DNA of 64,000 nt from Geobacter sp. SVR (GTDB lineage: Bacteria > Desulfobacterota > Desulfuromonadia > Geobacterales > Pseudopelobacteraceae), in assembly GCF_016865365.1 (NCBI RefSeq), contig NZ_AP024469.1, positions 3,626,501 to 3,690,500 on the forward strand. The letters run 5' to 3'. Below are positions 32,429-43,699 of this stretch, in pieces; position 1 is the stretch's first letter; each line of letters begins with the position of its first letter. The position numbers and the translations under genes are program-made. The notes under the pieces are model-generated. The model made no database searches. It had not been told where the DNA came from and saw only the letters and a list, made by a program, of their open reading frames with translations.

Positions 32429-33901
32429 ATGTCAATGAGTGATCGCAACAGATCGTTTCGTCTTGTCGTCAACAAGGGAGCCCAGCCCCTCTCTATAGCA
32501 GGCCTCTACCTGGTGACCGACCAGGGTGAAAACCTGGTGGAGCGCGTCAGGTCCGCACTGAGAGGAGGCGTGTCGGTGCTGCAGTATCGGGCCAAGCACA
32601 AGCCGCCCGAACTGTGCCGCTCCGAGGGGAGCGAACTGAAGCAGCTGTGCCGCAGTTTCGGCGTGTCCTTCATCGTCAATGACGATGTGTCTCTGGCCAG
32701 GGACCTGGACGCCGACGGCGTACACCTGGGCCAGGACGACGAAAGTGTCGGCAGAGCCCGGGAACAGCTGGGGCCGGGGAAGTTCATCGGCAAGTCGACC
32801 CATAACCTGGATGAGGCGCTGCAAGCTGAACAGGAGGGTGCAGATTACATCGGCTTCGGCGCCATGTATCCCACCGGCAGCAAGAACGTCACCCATATCC
32901 CCGGCACCGCCGGCCTTTCGGCCATTCGCGACCGGGTACGGCTTCCGGTGGTGGCCATCGGCGGAATCACGACCAGCAATGCCTGCCGGGTCATCGATGC
33001 CGGTGCCGACGCGCTGGCCGTTATCTCTTCGGTGCTCTCCAGTCCCCGTCCCGATCTGTCGGCCTGCGAACTCAGGCTGCTGTTCAATCGGCAGCGTCCC
33101 TTTCCCCGCGGCACCGTCCTGACTGTGGCAGGCAGCGATTCCGGCGGTGGTGCCGGCATCCAGGCTGACATCAAGACAATTACGCTGCTGGGGAGCTATG
33201 CCGCCAGCGTGCTGACCGCCCTGACCGCCCAGAACACCCGCGGAGTCTCGTCAATCCACGGCCTGCCACCGTCGTTCGTGATGGACCAGTTGGATGCGGT
33301 ACTGGAAGACATTCCGGTCGATGTGATCAAAACCGGCATGCTGCATACTCCGGCCATCATTGCCGCACTGGCGGAACGCCTGACGGAACGCCAGACCATG
33401 ACCGCCCTGGTGATCGACCCGGTCATGGTTGCCAAGGGGGGAGCGGCGCTGATGGAGTGCGATGCCACCCAGATTTTCCTCAAGCAGCTCCTGCCGCTGG
33501 CCTACCTGCTGACACCGAACATCCCCGAAGCGGAGCGGCTGCTGGGGACGCGGATCAGCTCGGAAGCTCACATGGAACAGGCTGCCCGAGACCTGCACCG
33601 GCTGGGGGCAGCCAACGTCCTCATCAAAGGGGGGCATCTTGCCGGGCAGCATTCCACCGACATCCTCTTTGACGGAACGGAATGCCGGAGCTTTACGGCT
33701 GAGCGGATATTTACCAACAACACCCACGGGACCGGCTGTTCCTACGCCTCGGCCATTGCCGCTTTTCTGGCCCAGGGGGAACCGCTGGGCTGTGCCGTGA
33801 AAAAAGCCAAGGATTTCATCACCGCCGCCATCCGCATGGCCCGCCCTTTGGGCAAAGGGCACAGTCCGATCAATCACTTTGCCGCTGTTCGGCAACGTTG
33901 A
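32429..33901 (+). CDS. thiED: Bifunctional thiamine phosphate synthase / HMP-P kinase (ThiE-ThiD fusion)
   Basis: The 490-residue protein joins two enzymes. ThiE (about residues 18-205) has GLYLVTDQGENL, GGVSVLQYRAK, VNDDVSLARDLDADGVHLGQ and GFGAMYPTGSKNVTH. ThiD (about 225-485) has LTVAGSDSGGGAGIQADIKT, IDPVMVAKGGAAL, LTPNIPEAERLLG and the NNTHGTGCSYASAIAAFLAQ anion hole. ThiD phosphorylates HMP-P and ThiE couples HMP-PP to thiazole phosphate, giving thiamine phosphate. The ATG at 32429 lies just after the attenuator; a longer frame from 32318 would start inside the riboswitch and is not real. The ribosome site is weak. thiC follows. Confidence 0.95.
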   Translation: MSMSDRNRSFRLVVNKGAQPLSIAGLYLVTDQGENLVERVRSALRGGVSVLQYRAKHKPPELCRSEGSELKQLCRSFGVSFIVNDDVSLARDLDADGVHLGQDDESVGRAREQLGPGKFIGKSTHNLDEALQAEQEGADYIGFGAMYPTGSKNVTHIPGTAGLSAIRDRVRLPVVAIGGITTSNACRVIDAGADALAVISSVLSSPRPDLSACELRLLFNRQRPFPRGTVLTVAGSDSGGGAGIQADIKTITLLGSYAASVLTALTAQNTRGVSSIHGLPPSFVMDQLDAVLEDIPVDVIKTGMLHTPAIIAALAERLTERQTMTALVIDPVMVAKGGAALMECDATQIFLKQLLPLAYLLTPNIPEAERLLGTRISSEAHMEQAARDLHRLGAANVLIKGGHLAGQHSTDILFDGTECRSFTAERIFTNNTHGTGCSYASAIAAFLAQGEPLGCAVKKAKDFITAAIRMARPLGKGHSPINHFAAVRQR

Positions 33902-33927
33902 CTCAACCTTAATCTCAACCTTATCTG
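33902..33927. repeat. AAGGTT-type repeat, single arm between thiED and thiC
   Basis: The sequence CTCAACCTTAATCTCAACCT plus TATCT is, in reverse complement, the same AAGGTTGAGATTAAGGTT array that forms the palindrome at 54136-54197. It lies in the 36-base gap between two genes of one operon. Confidence 0.65.
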
Positions 33928-33937
33928 GAGTTCGCGC

Positions 33938-35266
33938 ATGACCCAACTGGAATATGCCCGCAGGGGCGTTGTCACCGAAAAAATGCAAATCGCCGCCAAC
34001 GCGGAGCAGGTATCTCCCGAACTGATCCGCGAAGGGATTGCGGCCGGCACGATCGTCATCTGTCATAACGTCAAGCATGCCAACGGCACTCCGCTGCCGG
34101 TCGGCACCGGGCTGCGCACCAAGATCAATGCCAACATCGGTTCGTCCTCCGACGACACGGACATGCAGAAGGAGCTCGAAAAGGCACGCGTGGCGGTGAA
34201 ATATGGCGCTGACGCCATCATGGATCTTTCCACCGGCGGTCCGGTGGATGAGATCCGCCGGGCGGTGATTGCAGAAACCTCCGCCTGCATCGGCAGCGTT
34301 CCGCTCTACCAGGCCGCCCTGGACGCGGTGCGGGTCAAGAAGAAGGCCATTGTCGACATGACCGTGGACGACATCTTTGCCGGCATCATCAAGCATGCCG
34401 AGGATGGGGTCGACTTCATCACCGTTCATTGCGGGGTGACGCGCAGCACCGTCGAACGCATGAAAAACGAGGGGCGGCTGATGGATGTGGTCTCCCGCGG
34501 CGGCGCCTTCACCATCGAGTGGATGGCCTACAACAACAAGGAAAACCCGCTCTACGAACACTTTGACAAGCTGCTGGAGATAACCAAGGAATACGATATG
34601 ACCCTGTCGCTAGGGGATGGCTTCCGCCCCGGCTGCCTGGCCGATGCCACCGACCGCGCCCAGATCCACGAGCTGATCCTGCTGGGGGAGCTGACTCAGC
34701 GCGCCCAGAGTGCCGGCGTTCAGGTAATGATCGAAGGCCCCGGCCACGTGCCGCTCAATCAGATCCAGGCCAACATCCTGCTGCAGAAACGCCTCTGCCA
34801 CGGCGCCCCTTTCTACGTGCTGGGGCCGCTGGTAACCGACATCGCACCCGGCTATGACCACATCACCTGCGCCATCGGCGGTGCCATTGCCGCAGCGGCC
34901 GGTGCCGACTTCCTCTGCTACGTGACCCCCAGCGAGCATCTGCGTCTGCCTGACGTCCAGGATGTACGGGACGGGGTAATCGCTTCACGCATCGCAGCCC
35001 ATGCGGCCGACATCGCCAAGGGAGTCAAGGGGGCCATGGAAAAGGACATTGCCATGGCAAAATGCAGAAAAAAATTGGATTGGGAAGGACAATTCGCCCT
35101 GGCCATGGATCCCGAACGCGCCCGCTCGCTGCGTGAAAGCTCAGGGGTTGCGGACCACGGCGCCTGCACCATGTGCGGAGAGTTCTGCGCCTACAAGGTC
35201 ATGGATGACGCCATGGCCAGGGATAATCAGGGACCGGGGGCTGGGGATCGGGGACTGGTGGGTTAA
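33938..35266 (+). CDS. thiC: Phosphomethylpyrimidine synthase ThiC (short anaerobe type)
   Basis: The 442-residue protein is a non-canonical radical SAM enzyme that rearranges aminoimidazole ribotide into HMP-P. Seen are MTQLEYARRGVVTEKMQIAA, SDDTDMQKELEKARVAVKYG, MDLSTGGPVDEIRR, VMIEGPGHVPLNQIQ, ITCAIGGAIAAAAGADFLCY and the C-terminal cluster-binding CTMCGEFC. It is the short form without the long N-terminal domain of the enterobacterial enzyme. The paralogue BzaF is similar, but the TPP riboswitch and thiED neighbour favour ThiC. The final 15 or so residues (DNQGPGAGDRGLVG) come from a heptamer array at 35230-35260 and replace the original C-terminus. Confidence 0.93.
   Translation: MTQLEYARRGVVTEKMQIAANAEQVSPELIREGIAAGTIVICHNVKHANGTPLPVGTGLRTKINANIGSSSDDTDMQKELEKARVAVKYGADAIMDLSTGGPVDEIRRAVIAETSACIGSVPLYQAALDAVRVKKKAIVDMTVDDIFAGIIKHAEDGVDFITVHCGVTRSTVERMKNEGRLMDVVSRGGAFTIEWMAYNNKENPLYEHFDKLLEITKEYDMTLSLGDGFRPGCLADATDRAQIHELILLGELTQRAQSAGVQVMIEGPGHVPLNQIQANILLQKRLCHGAPFYVLGPLVTDIAPGYDHITCAIGGAIAAAAGADFLCYVTPSEHLRLPDVQDVRDGVIASRIAAHAADIAKGVKGAMEKDIAMAKCRKKLDWEGQFALAMDPERARSLRESSGVADHGACTMCGEFCAYKVMDDAMARDNQGPGAGDRGLVG
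35230..35262. repeat. Heptamer array, single arm forming the ThiC C-terminus
   Basis: Units GGGACCG, GGGGCTG, GGGATCG, GGGACTG and a partial GTGGGTT run in phase, followed by the stop codon. No inverted partner is visible in the next 100 bases, so this is a half element. Confidence 0.75.
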
Positions 35267-35302
35267 ACCGTACGTTCGGACCTTCCTGCACGAAAAAGAA
35301 AA

Positions 35303-35340
35303 ACGGGTAGAAGCCTTGCGGCTCCTACCCGTTTTTTTAT
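35303..35340 (+). terminator. Rho-independent terminator of the thiamine operon
   Basis: The stem CGGGTAG(A)AGCC with GGCT(C)CTACCCG is followed by seven T. From 35341 to 35580 no gene, RNA or further repeat is evident. Confidence 0.88.
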
Positions 35341-35580
35341 CTCTCCGTCCTGCCGCCTGCTATAAGGACCTCCGGCGAGTTCCTTAACAGGTGGGCGACC
35401 ATATACTGCTTCAGGCAATTCCCGCGCAATGGGGCAGCACACCACAGTAGAGAAGGTCCCCCGTTCTTATGTTTATTCCGCCCGGGTACTGCAGCCGACA
35501 AACAGGACAGAGAGAATGTTTGTTGTATTATCACATCCGGCCATGGCCTTTACAAGCGATTTAAGATTAATATCCAGCCA

Positions 35581-36591
35581 TCAATATCCCAGAAAGCCGC
35601 TCAGGCTGCGGACATCCTTCATCAGCGCCTCGAAGCCCGGGAAATTCAGCGATTGGGGGCCGTCGGACAGTGCTTTCTCCGGTTCGGGATGGACCTCCAC
35701 CAACACGCCGTGGGCGCCGGCAATCAGTGCCGCCAGGGTCATGGGGGGCACCAGGCTGCGTTTGCCGGTGGCATGGGACGGATCGACCATGATCGGCAGG
35801 TGGGACATCTCCTTGATCAGCGGCACGACCGCCAGGTCGAGCGTGTTGCGGGTAGCGGTTTCATAGGTGCGGATCCCGCGCTCGCACAGTATGACCTGCT
35901 CATTCCCCTCGGCCAGGATGTACTCCGCCGCTGCCAGGAATTCCTCGATGGTAGCGCTCATGCCGCGTTTGAGCAGAACCGGCTTGCGGATTCGCCCCAA
36001 CTCGCGCAGCAGATCGAAATTCTGCATGTTGCGCGCCCCTACCTGCAGCAGGTCGGCATGTTCGGCCACCAGTCCGACATTGTCGGGGCTCATGACTTCG
36101 GTCACGATCGGCAGGCCGCTTTCTTTGCCGGCCAGGGCCAGCAGGCGCAAGCCCTCTTCCCGCATACCCTGAAAGGTATGGGGACCGGTGCGGGGCTTGA
36201 AAGCCCCCCCACGCAGCATATCGGCGCCCGCCTGCTTGACGAACAGGGCGGTCTTCACAATCTGCTGCTCGCTCTCCACGGCGCACGGACCGGCCACCAC
36301 CACCGGCCGGCATCCCTGGCCCACCTGCACGCCGGCCACGTTCACGACAGTGTTTTCAGGATGAAAATCGCGGGAAACCAGCTTGTAAGGCTTGGACACG
36401 TGGATTACCCTCTGTACGCCGGGCATTTCCAGAATTTTACTGTCATCAACGTACCCCTGATTCCCCAGCACCCCAATGGCTGTACGTTCCCTGCCCGGTA
36501 TGGGCGCTGCGGTGTAACCCATCTCCCGGACGATCCGGGTGATGGCGTCAATCTCAGTCTGGCCGGCGTTATGATTCATGACGATCAACAT
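35581..36591 (-). CDS. aroF: 3-deoxy-7-phosphoheptulonate synthase (AroF/AroAII-beta type with N-terminal FeS-ACT-like domain)
   Basis: The 336-residue protein has an N-terminal ferredoxin-like regulatory region ([20 protein letters not shown] to about residue 70) and the DAHP synthase barrel (about 85-335). The barrel contains [88 protein letters not shown] and [14 protein letters not shown]. It condenses PEP and erythrose 4-phosphate in the first step of the shikimate pathway. It lies 24 bases after the Crp/Fnr regulator on the same strand. The start ATG has only a weak ribosome site. Confidence 0.94.
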   Translation of the reverse strand: MLIVMNHNAGQTEIDAITRIVREMGYTAAPIPGRERTAIGVLGNQGYVDDSKILEMPGVQRVIHVSKPYKLVSRDFHPENTVVNVAGVQVGQGCRPVVVAGPCAVESEQQIVKTALFVKQAGADMLRGGAFKPRTGPHTFQGMREEGLRLLALAGKESGLPIVTEVMSPDNVGLVAEHADLLQVGARNMQNFDLLRELGRIRKPVLLKRGMSATIEEFLAAAEYILAEGNEQVILCERGIRTYETATRNTLDLAVVPLIKEMSHLPIMVDPSHATGKRSLVPPMTLAALIAGAHGVLVEVHPEPEKALSDGPQSLNFPGFEALMKDVRSLSGFLGY

Positions 36592-36615
36592 GGTGGTTTC
36601 CGTTCCGATCCCGGT

Positions 36616-37305
36616 TCATTCGTGACGTTCGCACAGTTTCTGCAGCTTTTCCATCTGGTGAATTACCACGCGGTTTCCCTGCACCTCGATTATGCCCTCG
36701 TCCTTCAACTTGCGCAAGGTGCGGGAGACCGTTTCGCTGGCGGTGCCGAGCCGTGAAGCCAGTTCACCCTTCTTGATTCCCAGGTCGATATAGGTGATGC
36801 CGCCGTAGCTGGTGGACTTTTCATCCGCCCGCCGGACCAGGAACGATGCCAGCCGGGAGGTGACATCGGCAAAGGACAGCTCTTCGATCTGCCGGGCGAA
36901 TTGACGCAGCATCAGCGAGAGAGAGATCACCAGGTTGAGCGAGAAGTTGGGATTCCTGGCCATCAGCTCCATGAATCCCTGCTTGGGGAGGTACAGCACC
37001 TCGCCCGCCTCCAGGGCGCGCGCTTCGGCCGGATATTTACCGTCACCGAAGAAGGCCGCCTCGGCAAAAGTCTCTCCCGCTCGGACGAAGTGCAGTACCT
37101 TCTCTCGCCCATCCGGCGCAATGCGACAGAGCTTGATGCTGCCCACCACCAGCAGGTAGAAACCGGTGGCAACGTCCCCTTCGCTGAAGAGCGCCTCACC
37201 CTTTTTGAATTTGCGGCGCACCGTGATGGTCGCCAGCTCGGCCAAGTCTCCATCGGCCAGACCAGAGAAAAGCAGGGATTTTTTTAGCAGTTCGATCAGT
37301 TCCAT
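36616..37305 (-). CDS. Crp/Fnr family transcriptional regulator
   Basis: The 229-residue protein has a cyclic-nucleotide-binding-type beta-roll (about residues 15-115: KFKKGEALFSEGDVATGFYL, GREKVLHFVRAGETFAEAAF), a dimer helix and a Crp-type helix-turn-helix (about 150-225: KKGELASRLGTASETVSRTL). There is no N-terminal cysteine set, so it is not an Fnr-type 4Fe-4S oxygen sensor; the ligand is unknown. The ATG at 37305 has AAGGTG six bases upstream. A longer frame from 37356 is only the translation of the ACAGAG repeat. Confidence 0.9.
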   Translation of the reverse strand: MELIELLKKSLLFSGLADGDLAELATITVRRKFKKGEALFSEGDVATGFYLLVVGSIKLCRIAPDGREKVLHFVRAGETFAEAAFFGDGKYPAEARALEAGEVLYLPKQGFMELMARNPNFSLNLVISLSLMLRQFARQIEELSFADVTSRLASFLVRRADEKSTSYGGITYIDLGIKKGELASRLGTASETVSRTLRKLKDEGIIEVQGNRVVIHQMEKLQKLCERHE

Positions 37306-37320
37306 ACAGTACACCTTACA

Positions 37321-37449
37321 TCTGCCACAGAGACACGGGTACACAGAGAACGGCAAAAGAGAGAAACCAGATACTCACCAAAACTTTTGATTTACGGTCC
37401 TGTCCGGCTTCTGCTTTTCCTCCGCGTCTCTGTGTCTCCGTGGCGGATG
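37321..37449. repeat. ACAGAG-type inverted-repeat element, copy 3
   Basis: The left arm TCTGCCACAGAGACACGGGT, then ACACAGAGAACGGC, and the right arm CTTTTCCTCCGCGTCTCTGT to GGCGGATG are inverted relatives across about 60 bases. It fills the gap between tkt and the Crp/Fnr gene. Confidence 0.8.
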
Positions 37450-37455
37450 TTGACG

Positions 37456-39465
37456 TTAGGCCTTTCCCAGGAACGCCGCGATCTTCTCGGCCACCTGCGG
37501 GGCAGTGAAGCCGAACTTCTCCGCCAGCACCTCGCCCGGAGCCGAAGCGCCGAAATGTTCGATGCCAATGAACAGCCCCTCGCAGCCGAGCACCCGTCCC
37601 CAAGACTCGCCACGCCCCGCCTCGAAGGCGATGCGCGGTACTCCGGCCGGCAGGATTTCGTCACGGTAGGACTGGGGCTGTGCCATGAACTGCTCCAGGC
37701 AGGGGACCGAAATCACGCTCAGCTTGATGCCCCGTGCTGTCAGTGTGGTCGCCGCCTCCACCGCCACGTGCACCTCGGAACCGCTGGCCATGATGACTGC
37801 ATCCGGTGTGCCGTCTGTTGTGACAACCGGGTAGCCCCCCTTCAGTACGTCGGCCTTGTCGAAACCGGCCGGACGCGCAATCACCGGCAGCTTCTGGCGG
37901 GTCAGGATCAGAGTGGTCGGCCCTTGGGCATATCGCAGGGCAGCCACCCAGGCCATGGCGGTTTCGAGACCGTCAGCAGGCCGGATCACCTGCAGGCCGG
38001 GGATCATGCGCAACGAGGCGACATGCTCGATCGGCTGGTGGGTCGGCCCGTCTTCTCCCACGAAAAAGGAATCATGGGTGAAGATATAGATGGCCTGCTG
38101 CTTCATCAGGGCCGAGAGACGAATGGTAGGACGGCAGTAGTCGGAAAAGACCAGGAAGGTGGCACCATACGGGATGAAGCAGCCGTACAGCGCCATGCCG
38201 TTCATGACCGCACCCATGGCGTGCTCACGGATGCCGAAATGCAGGTTGCGTCCGGCAAAGGCGCCTGCTTGCACCGAAGGTGAACCTTTGATATCGCTGT
38301 TGTTGGAAGGAGCCAGGTCGGCCGAGCCGCCTGCCAGAGCCGGCACCAGGGCAGCAACCTTCTGCTGGACGGCGCCGGACAGCACGCGGGTGGCACCATC
38401 CTTGCCGGCCACGGCTGCCACCAGTTCGTCCGCCAGTTCGGGCCCCAACGGCTTGTTCCACATCTGATCCCATAGTACCGCACGTTCCGGGTTGGTGGTG
38501 TACCACACCTCAAAACCATCCTGCCAGGCCTTGTGACGCAGTTTCAGGTCCTCCACGCGCTGGGCGCAGACATCCTTCACCTCCTGCGGGACCTCGAACG
38601 GGGCATGCTGCCAGCCCAGATTGGCCCTGGTGGCGGCCACCTCATCCTTGCCCAGCGGGGCGCCATGGGCGCCGGACGACCCCTGGCACTTGGGGCTGCC
38701 ATAGGCGATATGGGTAGTGGCGATGATCAGCGACGGCCTGCCGGTCTCGGCCTTGGCTGCTGCGATGGCTGCGGTGATCTGACCATAGTCGTGGCCGTCG
38801 ATGCTCTGCACATGCCAGCCGCAGGCGTTGAAACGGCCGGTCACATCTTCGGACCAGGCCAGATCGGTCTTGCCTTCGATGGTAATGCTGTTGCTGTCGT
38901 AAATGTAGACGATGTTGCCGAGCTTGAGGTGACCTGCCAGGGCGGTAGCTTCGTAGCTGATCCCCTCCTGAAGGCAACCGTCCCCCACCAGGCCGTAAAT
39001 CGTGTGGGTGATGGGGCTGAATTCGGCCGTATTGAAACGCTCGGCCGCCATTTTGGAGGCAATGGCCATGCCGACGCCATTGGCAAAGCCCTGGCCGAGC
39101 GGACCGGTGGTCACCTCGACCCCGACGGTGTGCCCGAATTCGGGGTGTCCGGGCGTTTTGCTGTCCCACTGACGGAAATTTTTCAGTTCGTCGAGCGGCA
39201 GATCATAGCCGAACAGGTGCAGGAGCGAATAGAGCAGCATCGAACCGTGGCCTGCCGAGAGTACGAAACGGTCCCGGTTCGCCCAGCGGGGCTCGGACGG
39301 GTTGAAATTGAGAAAATTGCCCCACAGCGCAAAGGCACAATCGGCCGCTCCCATGGGGAGGCCGGGATGACCGGAATTGGCCTTTTCAACTGCATCAACG
39401 GCGAGAAAACGGAGGGCATCGGCGCAAAGCCGTGCCTGGGGCGCTGCAATTACTGGCTGCTGCAT
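37456..39465 (-). CDS. tkt: Transketolase
   Basis: The 669-residue enzyme has the TPP domain ([70 protein letters not shown]), the pyrimidine domain ([38 protein letters not shown]) and a C-terminal domain. It transfers two-carbon units between sugar phosphates with TPP as cofactor. GGAG lies eight bases before the ATG, and the gene follows thiL with a 28-base gap, so a TPP-dependent enzyme sits directly behind the gene that makes TPP. Confidence 0.97.
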   Translation of the reverse strand: MQQPVIAAPQARLCADALRFLAVDAVEKANSGHPGLPMGAADCAFALWGNFLNFNPSEPRWANRDRFVLSAGHGSMLLYSLLHLFGYDLPLDELKNFRQWDSKTPGHPEFGHTVGVEVTTGPLGQGFANGVGMAIASKMAAERFNTAEFSPITHTIYGLVGDGCLQEGISYEATALAGHLKLGNIVYIYDSNSITIEGKTDLAWSEDVTGRFNACGWHVQSIDGHDYGQITAAIAAAKAETGRPSLIIATTHIAYGSPKCQGSSGAHGAPLGKDEVAATRANLGWQHAPFEVPQEVKDVCAQRVEDLKLRHKAWQDGFEVWYTTNPERAVLWDQMWNKPLGPELADELVAAVAGKDGATRVLSGAVQQKVAALVPALAGGSADLAPSNNSDIKGSPSVQAGAFAGRNLHFGIREHAMGAVMNGMALYGCFIPYGATFLVFSDYCRPTIRLSALMKQQAIYIFTHDSFFVGEDGPTHQPIEHVASLRMIPGLQVIRPADGLETAMAWVAALRYAQGPTTLILTRQKLPVIARPAGFDKADVLKGGYPVVTTDGTPDAVIMASGSEVHVAVEAATTLTARGIKLSVISVPCLEQFMAQPQSYRDEILPAGVPRIAFEAGRGESWGRVLGCEGLFIGIEHFGASAPGEVLAEKFGFTAPQVAEKIAAFLGKA

Positions 39466-39493
39466 TACGTACTGCTCCTTTCAAGACACATCC

Positions 39494-40527
39494 TCAGGGA
39501 ATGAAATGATTGAAACCGGAGGTCGGGAGATGATAATGGGTGCCGTCGGCGGTGAAAGCGGTTATATCCGGCTGGGTCGTTACTATACCAACAGGTGCGG
39601 CATCAATGCCACAAGTTTTCATGAGGTCGGCTATTTTTTTACGATCGGCAGGCAGTGCCGTAAAGGCCAGTTCGTAGTCTTCGCCGCCGGCCAATGCCAG
39701 GTGATAGGGGAAGTCGGGGAGATGCTGCACAGCATCGCGAAACGGAGGGGAAAGCGGCAGCGCATCCAGAAAAATGCTGCCGCCGACAGCGGACAATTCT
39801 GCAATGTGGCCGAAATCGGCCAGCAAGCCGTCGCTGATGTCGATCATGGCGGAGACGAGCCCCGACTCGGCCAGCATACGACCAGCTCTAGTGCGGGGAA
39901 CCGGATCGAGCAGGCGGGAAAGAAGAGGATCGTTCTCCTCACGATTTTCCGGGTAATTGCTTGGCGTTCCGGCGGAACGTGGAACCGTCAGGCGGCCTTC
40001 CAGCAGTTCGAGCGCCAGGGCGGCGTCACCCAGCGTGCCGCTGACCCAGATCTCGTCTCCCGGTCTGGCGCCGCTGCGCCGGACAATCAGCCCGGGGGCC
40101 TGTTCCCCCATGATCGTGACCGAAACGATCAGGCCGTTGCGTGAGGCGCAGGTGTCGCCGCCGATCAGGGCAACGCCATGTTCTTCTGCCAGGGAGAGAA
40201 ATCCGCGGGTGAAGGTATCGACAAAGGCAAGGGGGAGATCATTGGGCAGTGCCAGCGAGAGCAGGGCCCAGCGGGGGATGCCGCCCATGGCGGCGATATC
40301 GGAAACGCTGACCGCCAGGGACTTGCGTCCCAGGCGGTACGGGTCATGCCAGTCGCGGCGGAAATGCACCCCTTCCAACAGCATATCAGTGGAGGTCAAC
40401 AGCTGCATGCCGGGTGCAGGGGCAGTCACCGCGGCATCGTCACCGATACCGGTAACGACCCCTTCGGAGGGGGCCACCCTTGCGGCAATGCGGGAGATCA
40501 GACCGAACTCGCCGACCTCGCCAAGAT

Positions 40528-40531
<4 letters not shown>
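39494..40531 (-). CDS. thiL: Thiamine-monophosphate kinase ThiL
   Basis: The 345-residue protein has the PurM-like fold of Thi[92 protein letters not shown] and [12 protein letters not shown]. It phosphorylates thiamine phosphate to TPP. The GTG start overlaps the lon stop in GTGA, so translation is probably coupled. The HMP and thiazole-coupling genes thiED-thiC are about 5 kb away on the other strand. Confidence 0.95.
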
Positions 40532-42971
<2,440 letters not shown>

Positions 42972-42975
<4 letters not shown>

Positions 42976-43406
42976 AGCGTAATCTCCTTTATAGGTACCT
43001 TCAGATCAGCGGCTTTCGGGCAAACCACCCTCAAGACGCCCAACCGGTATTCGGCCACAACCAGACGCGGATCGAAAATGCCGGGAAGCTGGATGACATA
43101 ATTGAAGTGACCGAAACTGCGCTCCATGCAAATGAAGCATCCCTCGATCTGCTCCCGGGGTTTATGCGCTTCCAGCACCAGAGTGACGCCGTTAACCCTG
43201 ATGGCGATATCCTCCAGCCGGAACCCCGGTAAATCGAATTCGAGAACGACCTCGTCGGACGATTCGTACATGTCCATTCGCGGGCGATTCTCCGCCTCAT
43301 CCAACCCTTCCCTCATCTCAAGGGCATGCAGCAAGGCTCTGATCTCTCCGACCTGGCGACTGATAAGCTCCTGGTGGTAAGGCTTCTTGCCCGAAAAACG
43401 TGGCAT
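42972..43406 (-). CDS. Hsp20 / small heat-shock protein
   Basis: The 144-residue protein has an alpha-crystallin domain (about residues 42-140): [53 protein letters not shown] and the closing GVLRVVCPK. The C-terminal extension carries a VPI motif like the IXI anchor of small heat-shock proteins. It probably holds unfolding proteins, and its location directly ahead of lon in a coupled operon joins holdase and protease. Confidence 0.92.
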
Positions 43407-43459
43407 GGCTGGTATCCGTTTTGAATAGATGGAGGCTGGGAGTTTGCCGGTTTAAAAAA

Positions 43460-43488
43460 GATGTAACCATTCCTGCCGCACTTGTCAA
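43460..43488 (-). promoter_or_regulatory. Sigma-70 promoter of hsp20-lon-thiL-tkt
   Basis: On the minus strand TTGACA and TACATC are separated by 17 bases, about 54 bases before the hsp20 ATG. Confidence 0.5.
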
Positions 43489-43528
43489 GTTTGACTGCCC
43501 AAAACAAATCCTGTATACCAAAAAAGCA

Positions 43529-43557
43529 TTGACATGGGGATGGTATTGCAGGATATT
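43529..43557 (+). promoter_or_regulatory. Sigma-70 promoter of speA
   Basis: TTGACA and GATATT are separated by 17 bases. About 140 bases of leader follow, including a small hairpin (CCGGG/CCCGG) near 43600-43625, with no recognised riboswitch. Confidence 0.55.
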
Positions 43558-43699
43558 TTTAAACCTTTGTGCAGTTGATGGCAGTAAGAAACCGGGCTCT
43601 TTCCGGGTAGTTGTTCCGCCTCCCGGAAGGCAGCTTTACACAAACGCAGCAACCACACCCGCCTGGTGGCGCATAAACCGAAAGCTGGGGAACCGACCT

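Noticed and set aside
33040-33062. AGTCCCCGTCCCG stretch in thiED, resembling the heptamer
   Set aside because: It is only one unit and a part, with no inverted partner, and it encodes a normal inter-domain linker (SSPRPDLS).
38642-39169. 175-codon minus-strand frame inside tkt and similar alternative frames in other genes
   Set aside because: They overlap a real gene on the same strand in another frame and show no motifs.
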